Positions 25,787-34,772 of a stretch of 52,293 nucleotides of DNA are shown in pieces (within the stretch, counting starts at the first letter, position 1; each line of letters starts with the position of its first letter). Made by a program: the position numbers and the translations under genes. Source of the stretch: Pseudomonadota bacterium (lineage in GTDB: Bacteria; Desulfobacterota; Binatia; UBA12015); the NCBI GenBank assembly GCA_005777805.1, contig SXLG01000098.1, positions 1-52,293 of the forward strand, written 5' to 3'. The notes below the pieces were generated by a model that was given only the letters and a program-made list of their open reading frames with translations, searched no databases and was not told where the DNA came from.

Positions 25787-27317
25787 CCGCGAAGGCCGAG
25801 CGGTCGCCCCATGCTTCGCGGCGCAGGACATGCCGGAGAAGCTTGCCCGTACCGTCGCGCGGCATTTTGTCACGTAGAAAATATTGACGGGGCCGCTTGT
25901 AACCCGCGAGCTGCTCCCCGGCCGCTGCCTCGATGCGCGCCAGTGCGGCCGCCGCGTCGTCGAGCGCGCCCTCCGTCAGCACGACATACGCCCACACGGT
26001 CTCGCCCCGCATCTCGTCGGGTGCCGAGACCACGCACGCGTCGCGCACCTCGGGCAGTCCGTGCAGCACATCCTCGATCGCGGCCGGGTCGAGGTTGACG
26101 CCGCCCGAGACGATGACGTCGGCCTTGCGCCCGGAGATGAAGAGGTAGCCCTCTTCGTCGAGGAAGCCGACGTCGCCGACCGTGAAGGCACCACCCGCCG
26201 AGTAGGCCTGCGCGGTCTTGTCGGGCGCGCCGCGATACTCGAAGGCCCGGCCGCGTGGCGAACGGAAGTGGATCGTGCCCGCGTGGCGTGGGGGCAGGGG
26301 GCACCCCTGATCGTCGAGGATCTCGAGCGCCATTCCCAGTTTTGCCGTCCCGACCGTGCCCGGACGCGCCAGCCACTCCGCGCTGGTCGCGACCGTGAGT
26401 CCGCCCTCTGTCATGCCGTAATACTCGGTCAGGATCGGCCCCCACCACTCGACCATGGCACGCTTGAGGGGCTGCGGGCAGGGCTCGCCGCCGTGCAGCA
26501 CGCAGTTCAGCGCAGGCGCCGAGAAGCCCCGACGCAGCTCATCCGGCAGCGCCAGCAACTGACGGAGCATGGTCGGCACGAGACAGGTCGAGTGCACGCC
26601 CTCGGCGAGGGCTTCGAGCGCGCCCTCGGCCGTCCAGCGTCCCAAGATGCGCAGCGGCGCGCCACAGGCCATCAGCGCCAGGCTGAACGCGAGCGGCGCG
26701 CCGTGGAAGAGCGCCGACACGTTGAGGTGCGGTCCGGTCGTCGGAACTTCCAGCACTCCGCGGAAGGCCGCACTCGCGGCGAAAGCCTCGCACCACGGCC
26801 GCGCGACATCATTGACCCGCACCACCGCCTTGGGGCGGCCAGTCGTGCCCGAGGTGTAGGAGAGCCGCATGCCGGCGCGTTGGCGGGGCAGCGGCGCGTC
26901 GTCGTGCCGAGCCAGCCAGCGCTCGAACCCTTCGCCGGTGGGCCCCTGATCGACGTCGAGCACCGGAAGTCCACGCGCAGAAGCCGCGGCCCGAGCGTTG
27001 GGGACGTCACCCACCACCAGTCGGGTCCCGGCGTCGTCGAGGATATAGCCGAGCTCGTCGGCTGTCCAGCTTGTCTTGACAGGCGTCACGACCATGCCGG
27101 CGCGCAAGCTACCGATCAGGGCCTCGATGAACTCGACGCGACTCGAGCAGGCGAGCATGACGTGACTCCCGGGCGGCACGCCAAGCGCCTCGACACCGCG
27201 ACCGAAGGCGTTGGTGCGAGACTCGAGCTCGAGCCAGGTGAGCCGCCGCCGCGGGTCCGCAAGCGCGACCGCGCGAGGATCGGCACCGTTGATCGCGAAG
27301 ATGCGGGGCGCGTCCAC
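25782..27317 (-). CDS. AMP-dependent acyl-CoA synthetase/ligase
   Basis: The 511-residue ANL-superfamily enzyme has the P-loop Y-T-S-G-T-T-G-R-P-K, E-Y-Y-G-M-T-E-G-G, T-V-G-D-V-G-F, I-S-G-R-K-A-D-V-I-V-S-G-G-V-N and the C-terminal catalytic Lys in P-R-D-G-T-G-K-L-L-R. It activates a carboxylic acid to the acyl-CoA via acyl-AMP in the cytoplasm. The start is GTG 27317 (V-D-A-P-R-I-F), with no obvious Shine-Dalgarno. It could feed the CoA-transferases and dehydrogenases nearby. The substrate is unknown. Confidence 0.88.
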   Translation of the reverse strand: MDAPRIFAINGADPRAVALADPRRRLTWLELESRTNAFGRGVEALGVPPGSHVMLACSSRVEFIEALIGSLRAGMVVTPVKTSWTADELGYILDDAGTRLVVGDVPNARAAASARGLPVLDVDQGPTGEGFERWLARHDDAPLPRQRAGMRLSYTSGTTGRPKAVVRVNDVARPWCEAFAASAAFRGVLEVPTTGPHLNVSALFHGAPLAFSLALMACGAPLRILGRWTAEGALEALAEGVHSTCLVPTMLRQLLALPDELRRGFSAPALNCVLHGGEPCPQPLKRAMVEWWGPILTEYYGMTEGGLTVATSAEWLARPGTVGTAKLGMALEILDDQGCPLPPRHAGTIHFRSPRGRAFEYRGAPDKTAQAYSAGGAFTVGDVGFLDEEGYLFISGRKADVIVSGGVNLDPAAIEDVLHGLPEVRDACVVSAPDEMRGETVWAYVVLTEGALDDAAAALARIEAAAGEQLAGYKRPRQYFLRDKMPRDGTGKLLRHVLRREAWGDRSAFAV

Positions 27318-27445
27318 GCCGGGCGGCTACCAGCAGCGGCCGCACGGACGCAAACCGCGACGGACAGGCAAGCGATCCGTCGAGTCGCTACCGGCTTGCC
27401 CTGCTCCACGAGTCGTGGGACGAAGGCCGCGCAGGAGGATCGTCG

Positions 27446-27796
27446 ATGTCCGATACGGAGCAGAAAATCGAGCGCGGCCTCGTCGCTTATCGCGAATTGA
27501 TGGGAAGCGAGGCCCGCCCGCCCGCGGACGCCTACCAGGAGGCCACGATCGGGCACCTCTTCGGCGAAATCTGGACCCGGCCCGGCCTCACCCGCAAGGA
27601 GCGCCGCTGGATCACGCTGACGATCGCGGGCATGACGGGCAACAGCCTGGCGATCCAGGGGCACGTCAAGGCCGCCATCCAGAGCGGCGACATCTCGCGC
27701 GACGAAGCCCTCGAGTGGGTCCTCCATTTCGCCCACTACGGTGGCTGGCCGCTCAGCACAGCACTCTACATGGCCGTGCTCGAAGCCACGCGCTGA
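27446..27796 (+). CDS. Carboxymuconolactone decarboxylase-like protein without CxxC
   Basis: The 116-residue AhpD/CMD-fold protein has L-T-R-K-E-R-R-W-I-T-L-T-I-A-G-M and H-V-K-A-A-I-Q-S-G-D-I-S-R-D-E-A-L-E-W-V-L-H-F-A-H-Y-G-G-W-P. Redox-active AhpD homologues have E-C-x-x-H; here the corresponding stretch N-S-L-A-I-Q-G-H has no cysteine and there is no Cys anywhere, so a peroxidase role is unlikely. It could be a decarboxylase-like enzyme. ATG 27446 follows AGGAGGA, an excellent site. It is divergent from the ligase. Confidence 0.8.
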   Translation: MSDTEQKIERGLVAYRELMGSEARPPADAYQEATIGHLFGEIWTRPGLTRKERRWITLTIAGMTGNSLAIQGHVKAAIQSGDISRDEALEWVLHFAHYGGWPLSTALYMAVLEATR

Positions 27797-28105
27797 CGCT
27801 TGAACCGCACCCTCGCCCGCGCCGGGCTACCCGCGGACACGTCCCGTACCGGCTATCGCCTTGCCCCATAAAGCACAGTGGGGTCAAACCTGGAGACGGC
27901 CGGGCCTCCTCGCGCGTGAGGCATCAAGCACTTGATAGTTCGAGATTTACGCCACCTGCGCCACCGTCGGCCACCCTGGAATCACGAGGGGACTCCTCGG
28001 GTGCCGCAGAGGAGCGCTCGTCAAGTCTGGCGTGCGGCCCCCACGAACCCGGCAGCGGGCTGGACCCGGCGTCATCGGCCGGCGCGCCGGGCGCGATGAG
28101 CCCGG
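27797..28105. other. 309-bp gap between convergent genes
   Basis: No credible gene. It holds a motif GTGGGGTCAAACC (27880s) and AAGCACTTGATAGTTCGAG (27929-27947) reminiscent of small transposable-element ends, and a 12-bp palindrome CCGGCGCGCCGG near 28079-28090. None is strong enough to name. Confidence 0.35.
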
Positions 28106-29218
28106 TCAAGCTCCCGCCGCGAGCAGGTGCCCGAGCGTCCGGTACTGCTGGCTCGCGCCGCCCAGCGTCAATTCGAGCTGGCGCGCGTAGAGGAAGTGGC
28201 GGTGCAAGGGATAGTCGCGATCCACTCCGACGCCGCCGTGCAGGTGCTGGGCCGCGTGGACGACGCGCTGGCCGCCGTCGGCTGCCCAGGCCTTGGCGAC
28301 CGCGACTGCGATCTCGGCCGGCAGACCCGCCGACAAGCGCCACGCGGCCTGACGCGCCGTGAGACGCACCGCCTCGGTGTCGATGTAAGCATCTGCCTCG
28401 CGGTGCACGACCGCCTGGAACATCGCGAGCGGCTGCCCGAACTGCTTGCGCTCCTTGGTATATCGGGCGGTCATCGCGAGTGCCGCCTCGCAGACCCCGA
28501 CCGCGAGTGAAGCCAACGCCGCGCTGGCGCGCAGCACGAGCCAGCGCACGATCTCGCGGCCGTCGGCCAGAAGCCGCGCCGCCTCTGCGACTCGAACTCC
28601 GCGCAGGATGACGTCCGCCTCGGGTTGACCACTGGTCGTCTCCAGCGCGATCCGCTCGACCCCGGGGGCATCGAGCTCGACCACGAAGACGTGCACAGCC
28701 TTCCCTTCGCGCGCCGCGACAAGCGCCCGATGCGCGACCTGGCCGGCCGGCACGCAGATCTTGGTGCCGTCAAGGACCCAACCGTCCCCCTCGCGCCGCG
28801 CCCTGAGTTCGGGTTCGTCGGGAGCGGCGACCTCCTCGTTCAGGGCGGCGGTGAAGATCGTCCGACCCGCGGCGATGCCGGGCAGGTGGAGCGCCTGCTG
28901 GGCGGCCGAGGCAAACTCCGCAAGCGGCAGGGCTCCGAGCACCAGGGTCTCGAGGAGCGGCACCGGTGCCACCGCGTGACCGAGGCGCTCGATGACGCTC
29001 GCGACCTCGAAGAACCCGAGTCCGCTGCCACCATGCTCGGCCGCGACCGGAAGCCCGGTGAGCCCGGCCTCGCTCAGCGCTGCCCACAGCTCGCGATCGA
29101 AGCGGGGACCGCCGGCGCGCTCGATGGCGCGGATCCGCTCCGGCGTGGCCCGTTCGGCGAAGATCTCATCCACCAGCACAATGAGAGCCCGCTGTTCGTC
29201 ACTGAACGAAAAATCCAT
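28106..29218 (-). CDS. Acyl-CoA dehydrogenase (small type, first of pair)
   Basis: The 370-residue flavin enzyme begins M-D-F-S-F-S-D-E-Q-R. It has the ACAD N-terminal helical domain, a short middle (G-T-K-I-C-V-P) and the C-terminal H-L-H-G-G-V-G-V-D-R-D-Y-P-L-H-R-H-F. That resembles the FadE28/ChsE1-like half of heteromeric steroid side-chain dehydrogenases, which pair with another ACAD. ATG 29218 follows GGGAGAA; the 29269 extension is not coding-like. It lies 57 bp downstream of the next ACAD, likely one complex. Confidence 0.85.
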   Translation of the reverse strand: MDFSFSDEQRALIVLVDEIFAERATPERIRAIERAGGPRFDRELWAALSEAGLTGLPVAAEHGGSGLGFFEVASVIERLGHAVAPVPLLETLVLGALPLAEFASAAQQALHLPGIAAGRTIFTAALNEEVAAPDEPELRARREGDGWVLDGTKICVPAGQVAHRALVAAREGKAVHVFVVELDAPGVERIALETTSGQPEADVILRGVRVAEAARLLADGREIVRWLVLRASAALASLAVGVCEAALAMTARYTKERKQFGQPLAMFQAVVHREADAYIDTEAVRLTARQAAWRLSAGLPAEIAVAVAKAWAADGGQRVVHAAQHLHGGVGVDRDYPLHRHFLYARQLELTLGGASQQYRTLGHLLAAGA

Positions 29219-29275
29219 TCGAGATTCTCCCGGTAGAAAGTCGTGAGCCTGTAGCTGCCGCTGAACCACCGCTGC

Positions 29276-30457
29276 CTAGTGACGCGGAATCCGTGGCAGC
29301 CCGAGCCCGAAGAGCCCGATCAGATCGCGTTGCACCTCGTTGGTCCCGCCGCCAAAGGTCAGGATGATCAGCGAGCGGTAGAGGTTCTCCAGGTGCCCGC
29401 CCGCAATCGCGCCATGCGAGCCGCTGCGCAAATACGCGCGCGGGCCCATCACCTCCATCAGCAGGCGAAAGGACTGGAGATAGAACTCTGTCCCAAAAAC
29501 TTTGATCGACGAAGCGTCGGCGACGTCGAGCCGGCCCTGCGTCGAGTTCCACGCCACCTTCCAGTTGATGAGCCGCAGAAACTCGAGCCCGGCGTAGACT
29601 CGTGCCAGGTTCACCTGCACCCACTCTTGGTCGAGGACGCGCCGACCGTCGGGGAACTTCGTCTGAGCCGCCCACTCGCGGGTGTCCTCGAAGGCTCGCT
29701 CCAGCAGTCCCGGCGAGCAGAGCGTGACGCGCTCGTGGTTCAACTGATTGGTGATGATCTCCCAGCCTCGCCCCGGCCCGCCCACCACGGCGTCGATCGG
29801 CACGCGCACCTCGTCGAAGAAGACGCCGTTGATGTCGTGGTCGCTGAGCAGGTGGAGCGGATCGACACGAATGCCGGGCGTGCGCTTCATATCGACGATG
29901 ACGAGCGAGAGCCCCTTGTGCTTGGGCGCGTCGAAGTCGGTCCGCACCGCGAGCCAGCAGTAGTCCGCATCGCTCGCCAGGCTGGTGAAGACCTTCTGAC
30001 CGTGGATCACCCACTGATCGCCGTCGCGCACCGCGCGAGTCTGGAGGGAGGCAAGATCGGTTCCGGCCCCCGGCTCAGTGTAGCCAATGCAAAAATGAAT
30101 CTCGCCGGCGAGAATCTTCGGCAGGAAGAACGCCTTCTGGGCATCACTGCCGTACTTCATGATCGAGGGGCCAACGGTGTTTACGGTGAGCATCGGCACC
30201 GGCGCTCCCGAGCGCATCGACTCGTCGAAGAAGATGAACTGCTCGAAAGCCGTCCGGCCCTGACCGCCGAACTCCCTGGGCCAGCCGATGCCGAGCCAAC
30301 CGTCACGACCCATCTGCCGGACGACGGCCCGCATGGCCGGCCCGACACCCCGCCCGGCATGGACCTCGGCCCGTGTCTCGGGAGTCAGGAGGCGGTCGTA
30401 GTAGCCTCGCAGTTCCTGACGCAGCGCTTCATGTTCGGGACCGTAACCGATGTACAT
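29276..30457 (-). CDS. Acyl-CoA dehydrogenase (second of pair)
   Basis: The 393-residue enzyme has G-W-L-G-I-G-W-P-R-E-F-G-G-Q-G-R (N-terminal helix motif), Y-T-E-P-G-A-G-T-D-L-A-S (FAD/acyl loop), L-N-H-E-R-V and G-G-G-T-N-E-V-Q-R-D-L-I-G. The two ACADs, transcribed together and divergent from a TetR gene, would form a heteromer oxidising an acyl-CoA to the enoyl-CoA, passing electrons to an ETF. The start ATG 30457 directly abuts the regulator's control region. The substrate is likely a branched or ring-derived acyl chain, by inference from the pair type. Confidence 0.88.
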   Translation of the reverse strand: MYIGYGPEHEALRQELRGYYDRLLTPETRAEVHAGRGVGPAMRAVVRQMGRDGWLGIGWPREFGGQGRTAFEQFIFFDESMRSGAPVPMLTVNTVGPSIMKYGSDAQKAFFLPKILAGEIHFCIGYTEPGAGTDLASLQTRAVRDGDQWVIHGQKVFTSLASDADYCWLAVRTDFDAPKHKGLSLVIVDMKRTPGIRVDPLHLLSDHDINGVFFDEVRVPIDAVVGGPGRGWEIITNQLNHERVTLCSPGLLERAFEDTREWAAQTKFPDGRRVLDQEWVQVNLARVYAGLEFLRLINWKVAWNSTQGRLDVADASSIKVFGTEFYLQSFRLLMEVMGPRAYLRSGSHGAIAGGHLENLYRSLIILTFGGGTNEVQRDLIGLFGLGLPRIPRH

Positions 30458-30480
30458 AGCCTGCGGTTATCGCGTCCAAG

Positions 30481-30496
30481 CCGAATTGCAAACCGG
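30481..30496. promoter_or_regulatory. Possible TetR operator palindrome
   Basis: CCGAATTGCAAACCGG is centred on the self-complementary TTGCAA, with CCG/CGG outer arms. It sits in the 64-bp gap between the divergent TetR and ACAD genes, where such a repressor would bind. Confidence 0.35.
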
Positions 30497-30521
30497 CCCG
30501 ACACTTCCTAGAAGGCGACGC

Positions 30522-31190
30522 ATGTCGGCCCCGTCCGCCCCCGCCCCGACGCGCACGCACTCACTCAACGACCACCGGGCGCGGTACTATCGCGAGTTGG
30601 TCTTCGCCTGCGCCGAGCGGACCTTCGCCGAGCGCGGCTTCGCTCAGGCCCGCATGGAGGAGATCGCCGCGGCGGCCGGCATCTCGCTGCGCACGCTCTA
30701 TCTCGCCTACCCCGGCAAGCAAGAGCTCTACTCCGCCATCGAAGAGACGCGAGTCGGCACGATGCTCGCGGCAGGTCGCGACGCCATGCGTGCGGTGGGC
30801 ACGCCACTCGAGCGACTGCGGCGGGTCGTCGCCTCTTATGTCGGCTTTCTCGCCAGTCACCAGTATTATCTGCTGATGCACCTGCGCCAGGGGAACCTCT
30901 GGGCCCTCGAACTCGAACCCCAGACCGGGGCACCCGAACTCCGCTGGGCCGAGGCCATCCCCGGCCTGACTCGTCTCTTCCGTGAGGGCATCGCACAGGG
31001 CGAGTTTTATCCGGGCGATCCTGCACTCATGGCGCGAATGATGCTCGGCGTGCAACAGATCCAGCTCGCCGACTGGGCACGGCGCACCACACCCGGAGAT
31101 GCGGCCTCGTTGACTGCCGAAATTCTCGACCAGATCGAGCGGAGCTTCTGCCCCGCCAAGGCCCCGAGCACGCCGACAACCTGCCGGTAG
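30522..31190 (+). CDS. TetR-family transcriptional regulator
   Basis: The 222-residue protein has an N-terminal HTH: F-A-E-R-G-F-A-Q-A-R-M-E-E-I-A-A-A-A-G-I-S-L-R-T-L-Y-L-A-Y-P-G-K-Q-E-L, residues about 32-67, as in TetR repressors. A helical ligand domain follows. By gene order it probably controls the divergent acyl-CoA dehydrogenase pair in response to an acyl-CoA or fatty acid. ATG 30522 is preferred over an upstream ATG at 30450 because the HTH then lies at the normal distance. GAAGG lies 7 bases before it. Confidence 0.85.
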   Translation: MSAPSAPAPTRTHSLNDHRARYYRELVFACAERTFAERGFAQARMEEIAAAAGISLRTLYLAYPGKQELYSAIEETRVGTMLAAGRDAMRAVGTPLERLRRVVASYVGFLASHQYYLLMHLRQGNLWALELEPQTGAPELRWAEAIPGLTRLFREGIAQGEFYPGDPALMARMMLGVQQIQLADWARRTTPGDAASLTAEILDQIERSFCPAKAPSTPTTCR

Positions 31191-31255
31191 GAGTGCTCCC
31201 GACGCGCCGCCACCGCTCGGAACCGCGCCCCGATCTCGCGCTGACCCGCCGCCGC

Positions 31256-32224
31256 TCAGCCTGGCCGCTCGCCCGACGCCACCTCGGGCACCGGGGCTCC
31301 GCGCAACCACGCCGAGAGCATGGCATTGACGGTCTCGGGCGCTTCCTGCTGGACCCAGTGCGACACGCCGGGAAGCCGCCGAAGCGTCAAGTCACGAACC
31401 AGTTGCTCGGTGCCCTCGAGGAGCTCGATGCCGAGTGCGGTATCGTGCTCGCCCCAGAGCAGGAGCACCGGCACGTCCAGCAGCGGTGGGTTCTCGGTCA
31501 ACTCGCGCAGGCGCGGCCCCACGAGCCGCGCGCCGCGATACCAGTTCAGCATCGCCGTCAGGGCCCCCGGCGCGAGTGCCTGGCGACGGTAGACCGCGAG
31601 CACCTCCTCGGGGAAGCGGCTCTTGTCGAGCGCCATGCCGCGGAAAGCCTCGCCAATCGCCCGCGCACCACGGGCGGCGAGCAGGCGCTCGGGCAGCCAG
31701 GGCAACTGGAAAAAGAACATGTACCACGATCGCAGGAGCTGCCGGCGGCCGCGCAGCGACCGCGAGAAGATCGTCGGATGGGGCAGGTTCATCACCACCA
31801 GTCGCTCGAGCGGGCGCAGGGCGGAGAGCGCCGCCAGCCATGCCACCCCCCCGCCCCAGTCGTGGCCGATCAGCGTGACCGGCCGGCCGCGCGCGCCGGC
31901 GTCGATCAGCGCCCCCACATCGTCCAACAAGCGCTCCATGCGGTAATGGACCACCCCCTCGGGGCGCGAACTCGCGCCATAACCTCGCTGATCGGGGGCC
32001 CATGCCTCGAAGCCGAGGTCGGCGAGCACGGGGAGCTGGTGGCGCCACGAATAGGAGGACTCGGGGAACCCGTGCAGCAGGACTGCAAAGCGCGGCGCGT
32101 CGGCCGCGCCGCACACATCGACCGCAAAGCGCATCCCGCCGGCCTCGACCATGCGGCCACGCTCGATGCGCGGATCGACTCGGGCCGGATCGAGACGTGC
32201 CGGCACCCGTCCAGGCGTTGCCAT
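31256..32224 (-). CDS. Alpha/beta hydrolase, epoxide-hydrolase/haloalkane-like
   Basis: The 322-residue protein has H-G-F-P-E-S-S-Y-S-W-R (oxyanion loop), D-Q-R-G-Y-G-A-S and the nucleophile elbow G-H-D-W-G-G, giving Asp as nucleophile. That is typical of epoxide hydrolases and haloalkane dehalogenases. W-G-E-H-D is likely the acid loop and G-V-S-H-W the catalytic His. ATG 32224 follows GGAGGAA seven bases before; the upstream ATG at 32254 is not used. It lies 51 bp downstream of a CaiB/BaiF gene on the same strand, likely in its operon. Confidence 0.85.
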   Translation of the reverse strand: MATPGRVPARLDPARVDPRIERGRMVEAGGMRFAVDVCGAADAPRFAVLLHGFPESSYSWRHQLPVLADLGFEAWAPDQRGYGASSRPEGVVHYRMERLLDDVGALIDAGARGRPVTLIGHDWGGGVAWLAALSALRPLERLVVMNLPHPTIFSRSLRGRRQLLRSWYMFFFQLPWLPERLLAARGARAIGEAFRGMALDKSRFPEEVLAVYRRQALAPGALTAMLNWYRGARLVGPRLRELTENPPLLDVPVLLLWGEHDTALGIELLEGTEQLVRDLTLRRLPGVSHWVQQEAPETVNAMLSAWLRGAPVPEVASGERPG

Positions 32225-32275
32225 CGGAACTTCCTCCATTCGGGTTCGAGCCACCTCGATCCGCGGGCGCCGGCC

Positions 32276-33532
32276 TCAGCCGAGGGCACCCGCGGCGCGC
32301 AGGGCCGCGATCCGCGCGTCGTTACAACCCAGCACGCGCCGCAACACGGCGTCGGTATCCCGGCCCGGCTCGACGGCCGCTTTCGTCAGCACGGGTTGCG
32401 GATCGTCGATGAAACGGATCGGCGACGGCATCAGCTCGGTGCCGGCTTCGCCCCAGGGCCGCATCGCCAATCGGTCCTCGAACTGCGGATCCTCGGGCAG
32501 CGCGACTGCACTATTGACGGGTGAGAGGGGCGTGTTGACGCGACGGCCGAAGGCGATCCACTCGACCGTCGTGCGCGTGCGGAAGATCGTCGCCAGCTCG
32601 CGCCGCAGTTCGCGGTCGCCGCGCGCATGGTCAGCGAATTTGGCACCGGGACGACGTTCGAAGAGATCCAGACGCCCCACTCCCTCACAGAAGTTGCGCC
32701 AAAACTCCCGCTCCGAGGCCATGAAGAGCACCACACCATCGGCGGAGTCGTACATCTGGTAGCGCACAGATTCCGTCATCGAGTCGTCGCCGACCGGGCG
32801 GCGCTCGCCCCGGCCATCGCCGTCGTTGCCGGTGACCTCGTCCTCGGGTCGCTCGTAGGCCTTGTTGCCCTCGATGCCGTTCCAGTTGAACGACGCCGCA
32901 GCATCGCTCTGCGCGACCTCGAAGCGCACGCCCTTCCCTGTGGCGCGGGCCCGCACGATCCCGGCGACGATTCCGAGCGCGCCGTAGAGCGGCCCGGCGT
33001 TGATCCCGATCGCGGTGTAGGACGGGATCGTCGGCATACCCTCGTCGTTGCGCGCCGGCCGGGCCACCCCGGCCCAGGCATCGTAAGCGATGCCGTGACT
33101 CGGCAGATCGCGATACGGTCCGGTCATGCCATAGCCCGAGATCGTGCACATCACGATCCGTGGATTGACCTCCTGCAACCGCTCCCAGGTAATGCCGCGC
33201 CGATCCAGTGCCCCCGGCCGCATCCCGACGACGAGAGCGTCGGAGACTCGCGCCAGATCGAGAAAAATCTCGACACCCTCCGGCTGGCGCAAATCGAGCA
33301 CGACGCTCTCCTTGCCGCGGTTCAAATGCCAGTGCAGCAGCGAGATGCCGTCGATGATGGGGAACGCCATGCGCCGCACGTAGTCACCGCCCGGCGGCTC
33401 GATCTTCACCACCTCGGCGCCGAGATCGGCGAGCTGCATGCCGACGGCATTGGGCCCGAGCAGCGAACACTCGAGGATCCGGACCCCGGCCAGCGGTCCG
33501 CTCGCGGCCGGCTGCGCGTCGTCACCCGTCAT
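32276..33532 (-). CDS. CaiB/BaiF-like protein lacking the usual catalytic Asp (third copy)
   Basis: The 418-residue protein has G-V-R-I-L-E-C-S-L-L-G, L-A-D-L-G-A-E-V-V-K-I-E-P-P-G and R-G-K-E-S-V-V-L-D-L-R, which place it in class III CoA-transferases. Where the other two copies read G-D-F-T or G-D-I-G, this one has A-I-G-I-N-A-G-P-L-Y-G-A-L-G-I. Ile or Asn stands where the family's catalytic Asp should be. The protein may bind acyl-CoA without transfer. ATG 33532 (after GGAG) is preferred over 33538 and 33580. Confidence 0.8.
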   Translation of the reverse strand: MTGDDAQPAASGPLAGVRILECSLLGPNAVGMQLADLGAEVVKIEPPGGDYVRRMAFPIIDGISLLHWHLNRGKESVVLDLRQPEGVEIFLDLARVSDALVVGMRPGALDRRGITWERLQEVNPRIVMCTISGYGMTGPYRDLPSHGIAYDAWAGVARPARNDEGMPTIPSYTAIGINAGPLYGALGIVAGIVRARATGKGVRFEVAQSDAAASFNWNGIEGNKAYERPEDEVTGNDGDGRGERRPVGDDSMTESVRYQMYDSADGVVLFMASEREFWRNFCEGVGRLDLFERRPGAKFADHARGDRELRRELATIFRTRTTVEWIAFGRRVNTPLSPVNSAVALPEDPQFEDRLAMRPWGEAGTELMPSPIRFIDDPQPVLTKAAVEPGRDTDAVLRRVLGCNDARIAALRAAGALG

Positions 33533-33599
33533 CGCCATCTCCCCGGCTCCCGAAGGAGCATCCCGTCGCGCGGCCTGCAATCCAGCCGGCGCGTGCGCC

Positions 33600-33750
33600 A
33601 GCGGCCGCTACGAGCACGCCGGATACTCGCGTCGCCCGCGCCTTCGCCGTCGCGCATCAGGGCTCACGCACAAGCGGCCTCTCCCCGAACACATCCCCAA
33701 CATCTACGGGCCGGTCGCCGTCGCGCATCAGGGCTTGCCCGCAAGCGGTC
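33600..33750. repeat. Direct repeats with 71-73 bp step
   Basis: A perfect 21-bp unit starting TCGCCGTCGCGCATCAGG occurs at 33644-33664 and 33715-33735 (step 71). A flanking C-A-A-G-C-G-G motif follows each, and a related A-G-C-G-G-C-C at 33600 fits a third copy (step 73). It is in the gap between the CDF transporter stop and the CaiB-like start. Confidence 0.6.
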
Positions 33751-33766
33751 CCTACGGGCGTACCGG

Positions 33767-34762
33767 TCAGGGTCGCGCGCCGGCTTCGCCACGAGCTACG
33801 TTCCCACCGGCGTGATCGAGCGGAAGACGCGCGACAAAGGGAGCCACGCGTACGGGGCAGCCCGCCATCTCGCAGCAGGCGCAGAGCTCGCGCCGACAAG
33901 GATCGAAATGCACAGCCAGGTCGCCCTCGAGCGCCGAGCGCGCCAGCACCTCGCGCGCGAGTTCGCCGAGCAGACCGTGGATCTCCTCCACGGTCCAGAA
34001 CTCGGGCACCGTGATGTGCACATCGACATGGGTGAGAGGGCCCGAGCGAATGAGCCGCGGCTGGTGGATTTGGAGCAATCCCGGACGCCGGCAGGACTCG
34101 AACGCCGCGACGATGCGCCGCACCAGCGCCGGATCGACCGCATCGAGCAGACCCCCCAGAGCCTCGCGCACGATCCGCGCCCCGATCCAACCGAGGTTCA
34201 GTGCGACCACCAGAGCGGCGACCGGATCACACCATCTACGGCCGGTAAACGCGACCAGTCCGAGACCGACGAACACCCCAATACTGGTCTGGACGTCGGT
34301 CAGAACATGGTGCCCATCGGCGACCAGTGCAGGCGAGCGCAGACGGCGGCCCTCGGCCAGCAGAAGCGCGCCGAGGCACGCGTTGACCAGCGCTGCGAGC
34401 GTCGTGATCCCGAGTCCGAGGGCGACCTGTTCGACCTCCGGCCCGCGCCAGAGATCGAGCAGCGCGTAGCCCGCCGAGAGGAGTGCGGCAAAGGTGATCA
34501 TGCCGCCCTCGAAAGCGGCGCTCACGAACTCGATCTTGCCATGCCCGTAGGGATGTCCCTCGTCGACGGGCTGCACCGAGAAGAGCAACGCGCCGAGTCC
34601 GAACGCCGCCGCGACGACGTTGGTCACGGATTCGAGCGCATCGGAGAAGATCGCCGACGATCCGGTCCAGGCCCATCCCGCGAGCTTGAGCCCCAGCAGC
34701 AGCATGCTCACCGCGACCGAGAGCAGCGCCGCTCGCACCCGGGGTTCGGTTTGCCAGCGCAT
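33767..34762 (-). CDS. Cation diffusion facilitator transporter with Cys-rich tail
   Basis: The 331-residue CDF protein has six transmembrane spans. TM2 bears S-D-A-L-E-S-V-T-N and TM5 D-G-H-H-V-L-T-D, a site with E, N, H and D in place of the DD-HD set of YiiP. A cytoplasmic domain follows, ending F-D-P-C-R-R-E-L-C-A-C-C-E-M-A-G-C. That tail has five cysteines suited to thiophilic metal. It exports divalent metals (Zn-, Fe- or Cu-like; specificity not decidable). ATG 34762 is ten bases after hisF stop, so it is probably the last gene of the his operon. Confidence 0.8.
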   Translation of the reverse strand: MRWQTEPRVRAALLSVAVSMLLLGLKLAGWAWTGSSAIFSDALESVTNVVAAAFGLGALLFSVQPVDEGHPYGHGKIEFVSAAFEGGMITFAALLSAGYALLDLWRGPEVEQVALGLGITTLAALVNACLGALLLAEGRRLRSPALVADGHHVLTDVQTSIGVFVGLGLVAFTGRRWCDPVAALVVALNLGWIGARIVREALGGLLDAVDPALVRRIVAAFESCRRPGLLQIHQPRLIRSGPLTHVDVHITVPEFWTVEEIHGLLGELAREVLARSALEGDLAVHFDPCRRELCACCEMAGCPVRVAPFVARLPLDHAGGNVARGEAGARP

Positions 34763-34772
34763 GGGGCCAGAC

